Source of the DNA: H111-94 sp034436045
GTDB lineage: Bacteria > Chloroflexota > Ktedonobacteria > Ktedonobacterales > Ktedonobacteraceae
Reading direction: 5' to 3'
DNA length: 27,298 nucleotides
Assembly: GCA_034436045.1 (NCBI GenBank)
Contig: DAOTVZ010000166.1
Span: forward strand, 1 to 27,298
Under the pieces are notes generated by a model, which was not told the DNA's origin, searched no databases, and worked only from the letters and a program-made list of their open reading frames with translations. Each line of letters begins with the position of its first letter. The stretch's first letter is position 1. A program made the translations under genes and the position numbers. Positions 23,135-27,298 of the stretch are shown piece by piece.

Positions 23135-23445
23135 TGTGGGTCCCCTTTTTCTACACGGGGCGAAGCGGCTTGCTCACGGATATACCCCTCGCGGATGAGG
23201 GTGTAGCAGGGCTGTCCGGCGGTGCCGCGTTGAAGCCATCCCTGCCGATGCAGATCGATCAGCAGGGCCTCCACCTGCTGTGGAGACCAGTGTAGGAGCC
23301 GGGCCAGGTCCGTCTGATCTTTGGTGGCCTGTCCGGCGCTGTCCGTATGCAGCAAGAGGATGAGCAAGCCGTAGCGATGTTGAGCGGATAAGGCCCGGTA
23401 GGCGGGGTCTTGAAACACTGAAGGGGGGAAGGAAAGGGTGGTCAT
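23131..23445 (-). CDS. Winged-helix-like small protein
   Basis: A 104-residue protein without a family name that I can give. The middle reads KDQTDLARLLHWSPQQVEALLIDLHRQGWLQR (about 42-73, in two helices plus wing), which fits a winged helix-turn-helix, followed by a strand QPCYTLIREGYI. The N-terminal half DPAYRALSAQHRYGLLILLLH is helical and resembles the start of replication-initiation or plasmid-control proteins. AGGAG lies a few bases before the ATG. ATGA overlaps occur with both neighbours, the sigma-like gene and the Cys-rich gene. I infer a DNA-binding role in replication or gene control of the element. Confidence 0.65.
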   Translation of the reverse strand: MTTLSFPPSVFQDPAYRALSAQHRYGLLILLLHTDSAGQATKDQTDLARLLHWSPQQVEALLIDLHRQGWLQRGTAGQPCYTLIREGYIREQAASPRVEKGDPQ

Positions 23446-24869
23446 GATGCGATACGCTCCTGTGCGCTCTCCATCGTCTCAGGGACGGCGGTGGGGTGCT
23501 GAAGGCGGGCCGCCAGGGCGTCTACTTCCTGGCGAGCATAGCCGCGTTCATGGGGGAATCCGCTCACCTCATAGCAAGCTAGATGCCCTTGCCGAACCCA
23601 ACGGAAGAGGCTCGTTCGGGATATGCCCAGACGGCTGGCCGCCTGAGCCGCCGTGTAGTAGTGGTGAGAGGCGTTTTCTTGCTCATGGGCCAGGGCTTCG
23701 ACTTCGTAGCGGTCATACCGAGGGCCACTCTCTGGGAAGCGATAGACGGTGAGTCGGCCTTTCTTGCCCCATTTTTGCACGGTTAAGACAGTGACATGCA
23801 ACCGTGCGGCCACTTCTTGTTGTGTCAAATAGCCCTGCTGAGCCACCTGCTGGTACTGTTGTGCCAGCGCATCAATCTCCTGCTTGCGGTAGACGCCTCG
23901 CTGATCGGTAGGCGAAAGCAGGTGCCGTGGGATCAGACCTTGGTGAACCCGTCTATAAAATGTGGTCTCTGAAATTCCCAGCACCTGGGCGGCTTGTGTG
24001 GCGCTGTAGAACTCCGGTGAGTGACGCAACGTGCGCTGGTCACGTACTGCTTGCAAGGCGTGCTGGAGCAGATCGCTACACGTCGATGAGGCCAGGTGCA
24101 GCTTGTGCGCAATCTCTGCGATGGTATGCTCATGCTGATCTGCTTCGTCCAGGCCATAGCGCAAACGCAGAATCTGTTGTTCCAGCGACGGTAAACTGGC
24201 TAGCACCTGCGCTACCTGGCGCGCTTTGATGGGACTGTCCTCCTCGTGCGTGATCTCAGGAGCCGGAAGCCAGTCGCGCAAGGGCTGGTCATCTTCATCC
24301 CGCGTGGCCTCTACACTGAGCGGGTCGTAGAGATGGCTCAGGGTGTGGTAGTGGAGCGCCTTGACCAGCTCGTGATGCGAGAGGACAAAGACGCCAGACT
24401 CGCGGTGGGCGGCAATCAGCGCATGGCGGATATAGGCCGAAGCATAGGCGCTAAAATCGGTGGGCGTGCGTGGTTCCGTCCAGCAGCGCATCGCACAGCG
24501 CACCAGGGCCAGATTGCCCGCCTGAATGAGATCAGGCAAAGGCACACGGGCGTAACCGGCAACCGCGTGCCAATAGCGATAGTAGCGCTCGGCCAGATAG
24601 ATGACCAGGTGCAGCGAGCCTTCAATGAGTTGCTGCACAATGCGGCGTCCTTCTGCATCAGGAGCCTGGCACTGTTTGAGCGCCTCCAACTGGGCCAGTA
24701 ACCGGTCATCCTCGCCGTTGGAGAGCCTGGGCAGATCGGCAATATCGGCCAGGTACTGGTGGAGAGAATCATCAGGCAGGTCAGGCACGGACGAGGGCGT
24801 GAACGCACTATCCGGCACAGAGCGGACGGACGGCTGGGATTGTACGAGAACGGATCGCTGTTGTATCAT
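23442..24869 (-). CDS. Sigma70-like factor fused to three helix-turn-helix domains
   Basis: A 475-residue protein. The ATG at 24869, behind AAAGGAG, is chosen over the 61-codon upstream extension, which has no such site. Residues 34-66 (SLHQYLADIADLPRLS...) fit sigma region 1.2. Residues 83-158 (LPDLIQAGNLALVRCAMRCW..FSAYASAYIRHAL) fit region 2, and 216-276 (LPSLEQQILRLRYGL..TIAEIAHKLHLASS) fit region 4. Region 3 is short or changed. Three MerR/excisionase-type HTH units follow: about 286-315 (SATQAAQVLGISETTFYRRV), 345-376 (LTQQEVAARLHVTVLTVQKW) and 403-435 (YTAAQAASRLGISRTSLFRW), each ending in a V/E-DALA-type helix. I do not know this architecture. It may direct RNA polymerase to element promoters. 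ATGA overlap with the next gene. Confidence 0.8.
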   Translation of the reverse strand: MIQQRSVLVQSQPSVRSVPDSAFTPSSVPDLPDDSLHQYLADIADLPRLSNGEDDRLLAQLEALKQCQAPDAEGRRIVQQLIEGSLHLVIYLAERYYRYWHAVAGYARVPLPDLIQAGNLALVRCAMRCWTEPRTPTDFSAYASAYIRHALIAAHRESGVFVLSHHELVKALHYHTLSHLYDPLSVEATRDEDDQPLRDWLPAPEITHEEDSPIKARQVAQVLASLPSLEQQILRLRYGLDEADQHEHTIAEIAHKLHLASSTCSDLLQHALQAVRDQRTLRHSPEFYSATQAAQVLGISETTFYRRVHQGLIPRHLLSPTDQRGVYRKQEIDALAQQYQQVAQQGYLTQQEVAARLHVTVLTVQKWGKKGRLTVYRFPESGPRYDRYEVEALAHEQENASHHYYTAAQAASRLGISRTSLFRWVRQGHLACYEVSGFPHERGYARQEVDALAARLQHPTAVPETMESAQERIAS

Positions 24870-24889
24870 GAGGTGTGACTCCTTTCGGC

Positions 24890-24926
24890 TGTGCCAGGTT
24901 CGTTCTTCAGATGGAAGCCTGGCACA
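24890..24926 (-). promoter_or_regulatory. 5' leader hairpin before the sigma-like gene
   Basis: TGTGCCAGG (24890-24898) and CCTGGCACA (24918-24926) pair perfectly, with an inner CTTC/GAAG stem. In the transcript the hairpin ends only a few bases before the AAAGGAG site, so it could affect translation. It could also be a protein-binding site. Confidence 0.45.
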
Positions 24927-24946
24927 AAATACCGAGTTACTCGACT

Positions 24947-24972
24947 GGCTCACGTGATCGCACACGTGAGCC
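24947..24972. promoter_or_regulatory. 10-bp perfect inverted repeat with CACGTG core
   Basis: GGCTCACGTG (24947-24956), spacer ATCGCA, CACGTGAGCC (24963-24972). It lies in the 134-bp gap between the sigma-like gene and the gene upstream. Its half-site matches the inverted repeats at the start sites of the two peptide cassettes. A dimeric regulator is likely. Confidence 0.6.
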
Positions 24973-25003
24973 GGTGTACTGTACGACAAGAGAAACACGG
25001 CGC

Positions 25004-25501
25004 TCAGGAGGCCCAGGGGCGTCCACGACGGGGCCGACTGTACTGCTGACATAAGGCGGTGTAATACTGACGAGTGCGCGTGGGCATCGCGGCTAGCTCT
25101 TGCTGTGCCCGCTCCACACCGGCCAGCAGTTCCGAGACAAACAACATGGCCTCTTCATGATTGCGCCGACGGCGCTGCGGTCGCACCAGGTCCGGTATCT
25201 TGCCTGGGCGGTACTCGATGCCCGTTGCCAGGTCAAAGACGTAGCACGGCACAACTGCCGTATGACGCTGCACAATCAGCAGGTCTACTGACCAGTTCCC
25301 CCGATACAACTGATGCTCATAGAAGCCCCAGGAAGTCACCAGGGCGATGGCGCGCCGGTCACGTTGTTGCACGGCATCATGCAACACATACCGATAGTTG
25401 CTGAGTCGCTGCTTGATGCTGTAGCCAGTCAATGTGCTGAGTTGGATTTCAAACTGTTGGGCGACCTGCTGACGTCCCGCTCGTTCCGAATCAGGCTGCA
25501 T
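25004..25501 (-). CDS. Hypothetical protein of the mobile-element operon
   Basis: A 165-residue protein starting at 25501, behind AAAGGAGGTGA. The longer frame from 25579 would overlap the preceding gene and lacks this site. I do not recognise a family. LVTSWGFYEHQLYRGNWSVDLLIVQRHTAVVPCYVFDLATG (about 54-95, read as alternating strands and helix) looks like a compact alpha/beta domain. A basic RPQRRRRN stretch follows near 107-114, then a helical end and a basic C-terminus RPRRGRPWAS. There is no signal peptide or membrane segment. The basic patches fit nucleic-acid binding, but that is inference. It lies 16 bp after the membrane-protein gene and 134 bp before the sigma-like gene, in the same operon direction. 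Confidence 0.6.
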   Translation of the reverse strand: MQPDSERAGRQQVAQQFEIQLSTLTGYSIKQRLSNYRYVLHDAVQQRDRRAIALVTSWGFYEHQLYRGNWSVDLLIVQRHTAVVPCYVFDLATGIEYRPGKIPDLVRPQRRRRNHEEAMLFVSELLAGVERAQQELAAMPTRTRQYYTALCQQYSRPRRGRPWAS

Positions 25502-25517
25502 GATGCCCTCACCTCCT

Positions 25518-26513
25518 TTACCAGGATGAGCGACGGTAGCCATCGCCGCCGTTGCTGAAGCTGCGGCGGGCTTGCTCAATCATGGCCTGTGACTGCATTT
25601 TCTCAATCTCATTCCAGGTCTGGGCACGCTGCTGTTTGGATTGCATATCCATCAAGGCCGTTTGTCGATCAATAGCGGCCTTGATCTGGGTCTGTTCCAT
25701 TTCGATATGCACGGCGTTGACATCGCGGACGGCCACAATCTTGGCCCGCTGGTCACTGAGGTATTTTTGCAGACTGCGTGAGCCGGACACGGTCAGATAG
25801 ACCGTCGAGCCAATATCGATGATGAAGGAGCCGAACGAACGTCCCAGGATGCCAATAGAGGCGGGCAGATTGCTGATGGCGATGCCGTTTCTCTCTAACA
25901 GAAACAGTAAGGCCAGGGCGTTGGCGATGGAGACCATCGCAAACAGCAGCGCTACCAACACGGCTCCTGGCAAGCGAGAGCGATCTTTGAAGCCCCGTTT
26001 GAACGAGATCGTGGTCGCCAGCCCAAGAATGGGCATGATGACCTCTAAGAAGACGGACAACAGATGCACCGCAAGGGCCATGAGCGGAGACGCCTGGGCC
26101 GGAGTAAACACATCGCCCACTGCCAGTCCAATCGGCACTGCCAGCACGAAAGGGGCCACATAGCAGAAGAGGGCCGCCCCTTTGCGAATGACCCATTCAA
26201 TAGGTTCTTGCCGGTCTTCGTCAAACTTCTCGACGAGGCGGCGAAAGCGTTCGGTCTGCTCTGCCGATTGCGTATACAACGTGCTGGCCTCTTGATCGGG
26301 AATAAAGCGCCCGGTCACGATGGTGGCAGCGTTGGCGGACGCTTCGGGGGTCTGGGCTGCCGGAGCCGACGCCTGGGTCGGTGGGGCAGGCGTGGAGGGC
26401 GAAGCCACTGGCACCGGAGCCGATGATGGGCCGGTCTCCTCCTCCTCGTTGCCCAGGGCGTTGGCAATCGCGTTAGCGAGAGCGACGAACGGTTTGGGGG
26501 CCGTGAAGAGCAT
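25518..26513 (-). CDS. Four-helix membrane protein with C-terminal coiled coil, unknown function
   Basis: A 331-residue protein starting at 26513, behind AAAGGAGATAATT. Residues about 25-65 form a Pro/Ala/Ser-rich linker. Four hydrophobic segments lie at about 112-133, 145-167, 183-206 and 225-243. A long charged helix from about 250 to 318 (SLQKYLSDQRAKIVAV..QTQIKAAIDRQTALMD) is probably coiled coil, and the tail is GGDGYRRSSW. With both long ends predicted cytoplasmic, it could anchor a complex, for instance a DNA-transfer or replication machine at the membrane. No VirB/TraG-like motif or ATPase is present, so conjugation cannot be claimed. It is the second gene of the operon, before the unknown 165-residue protein. 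Confidence 0.7.
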   Translation of the reverse strand: MLFTAPKPFVALANAIANALGNEEEETGPSSAPVPVASPSTPAPPTQASAPAAQTPEASANAATIVTGRFIPDQEASTLYTQSAEQTERFRRLVEKFDEDRQEPIEWVIRKGAALFCYVAPFVLAVPIGLAVGDVFTPAQASPLMALAVHLLSVFLEVIMPILGLATTISFKRGFKDRSRLPGAVLVALLFAMVSIANALALLFLLERNGIAISNLPASIGILGRSFGSFIIDIGSTVYLTVSGSRSLQKYLSDQRAKIVAVRDVNAVHIEMEQTQIKAAIDRQTALMDMQSKQQRAQTWNEIEKMQSQAMIEQARRSFSNGGDGYRRSSW

Positions 26514-26676
26514 AATTATCTCCTTTTTTCTGTATCGGTGAAAATGACACACAATCCATCATAATCGTAACAAACATGAGGATACATGCAACAACGACGC
26601 AAGTGTGACGTATGTCTGTGCCTTGCCAGACATCGCCCAGTTGCGTCATTATGAACAGCGCATCAGGAGTGGGCGG

Positions 26677-26970
26677 TCAGGCAGAGGGCGGCTGTGCCTG
26701 GCGCGCCTCGCGTTCGGCCTTGAGCAGCCCCTTATGCGCCTTGTTAATGGCCGCTTTTTCCTCGCGGTCAATGCGTGCTATCGCGCGCGTGACAATGGGG
26801 GAAACCACTTTAATCAGTTCCTTGTAGACGCCCAACATGAAGGCATCGTTGGCTTGTTCGGCAGCGCGGGCCTCACTCTTGAGCTTCTCAAGTAAAGCTT
26901 GCACCGTGTCAACGGTCTGGTGGGTAGGGCGTGAAGAAGGAACAGAGGGAGAACCCTGATAGTCTGCCAT
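26677..26970 (-). CDS. Small helical protein, first visible gene of the element operon
   Basis: A 97-residue protein starting at 26970, behind AAAGGAG; an in-frame ATG 24 codons upstream lacks such a site. After a Ser/Pro-rich N-terminus the sequence is almost all helix: TVDTVQALLEKLKSEARAAE, then a segment FMLGVYKELIKVVSPIVTRA that is partly hydrophobic, then EEKAAINKAHKGLLKAEREA. Coiled-coil formation is likely. There is no recognised family. The 163-bp gap to the membrane-protein gene is free of genes and might hold another promoter. It may be an accessory or structural partner of the membrane protein, which also has a coiled coil; this is inference only. Confidence 0.6.
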   Translation of the reverse strand: MADYQGSPSVPSSRPTHQTVDTVQALLEKLKSEARAAEQANDAFMLGVYKELIKVVSPIVTRAIARIDREEKAAINKAHKGLLKAEREARQAQPPSA

Positions 26971-27298
26971 CGGCAAGACTCCTTTCTGTGTGGCAAGAAG
27001 AATATCACGAACCTGAACCGTTTCAGGCTCATCGCTACACACCCTCTCGCCGGTGAAGGGAGACGATGAGCAGCGTCAACCGAACGGTGAAAGAAAGAAA
27101 GAAGAAGGGCGGCGAGGTCGGACTTGAACCGCCTTGAGGGCCTGTGCTGGCTCATGCGCTGATGCCCTGTCCAGCTTCACCCACGCCTGGTGTCCTTGCC
27201 ATCGGGACTGTGACGTCGCGTTGTTCCGACCGGCTAGCCTCCGCTACCGGCACGCGCCGCTTCGTCGCTCGTTGCTCTTACGCGATAGCTCCCTCCGT
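26971..27298. other. Gene-free right edge with hairpins and a tRNA-like T-arm
   Basis: No open reading frame of useful size exists on either strand. CCTGAA-CCGT-TTCAGG (27012-27027) and GCTCATCG/CGATGAGC (27027-27034 and 27064-27071) can form stems. On the minus strand GGCGGTTCAAGTCCGAC near 27104-27123 resembles a tRNA T-arm, and AAGCTGGACAGGG further 5' resembles a D-loop. The acceptor and anticodon stems do not pair properly, so I do not call a tRNA. Confidence 0.35.

Noticed and set aside
27090..27200. tRNA gene call
   Set aside because: Only T-arm and D-loop-like pieces fit; the best acceptor pairing has mismatches and no seven-base anticodon loop with a paired stem was found.

Overview
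The window looks like a chromosome segment of a GC-moderate, soil-type Chloroflexota bacterium. A Ktedonobacteria-like genome is my best guess, from overall gene style only: an amylosucrase, a GH65 phosphorylase, a chemoreceptor-like protein, a lipoprotein with a lipobox and Gram-positive-like AGGAGG ribosome binding sites. There is no 16S rRNA or other marker to confirm this. A mobile element is joined to the chromosomal part near position 18,480.

Left part (1 to about 18,480, resident genome). It begins with a large restriction-modification protein running off the left edge on the minus strand (PD-(D/E)XK nuclease plus N6-adenine methylase, type IIG-like). Next are an Hsp20 chaperone and an amylosucrase (both minus), a divergent acyltransferase-3 membrane protein and a GH65 alpha-glucoside phosphorylase (both plus). 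A chemoreceptor-like signalling protein sits just downstream of a branched-chain-amino-acid-type binding lipoprotein (both minus, possible operon). A zinc alcohol/formaldehyde dehydrogenase (minus) and a UbiE-like methyltransferase (plus) follow. Long hairpins lie in two of the gaps.

Peptide locus (16,670-18,230). Two tandem cassettes carry three small homologous genes. Each product has a bacteriocin-style double-glycine-type leader (LSEEEL..V.GA) and a Gly/Ala-rich, CxxC-containing core ending in NIVS. Each cassette has a near-consensus promoter, an inverted repeat at the predicted transcription start and an almost identical intrinsic terminator. I do not recognise the family. This is the strongest candidate in the window for an undescribed ribosomal peptide or bacteriocin system.

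Right part (about 18,480 to the end, mobile element). A RIO-kinase gene is cut inside its catalytic loop, and a tyrosine recombinase starts about 100 bp away. Behind it come an excisionase-like HTH protein, an array of about 42-bp repeats built from an AAACCCGC octamer, and a long minus-strand operon. In transcription order the operon encodes a small helical protein, a four-helix membrane protein, an unknown protein, a sigma70-like factor fused to three HTH domains, a winged-helix-like protein, a Cys-rich putative zinc protein, an AAA+ replication-type ATPase and a small membrane peptide. Three consecutive junctions are ATGA overlaps. The layout suggests an integrative plasmid or conjugative-type element with its own replication and transcription-control module; the other end lies beyond the window.
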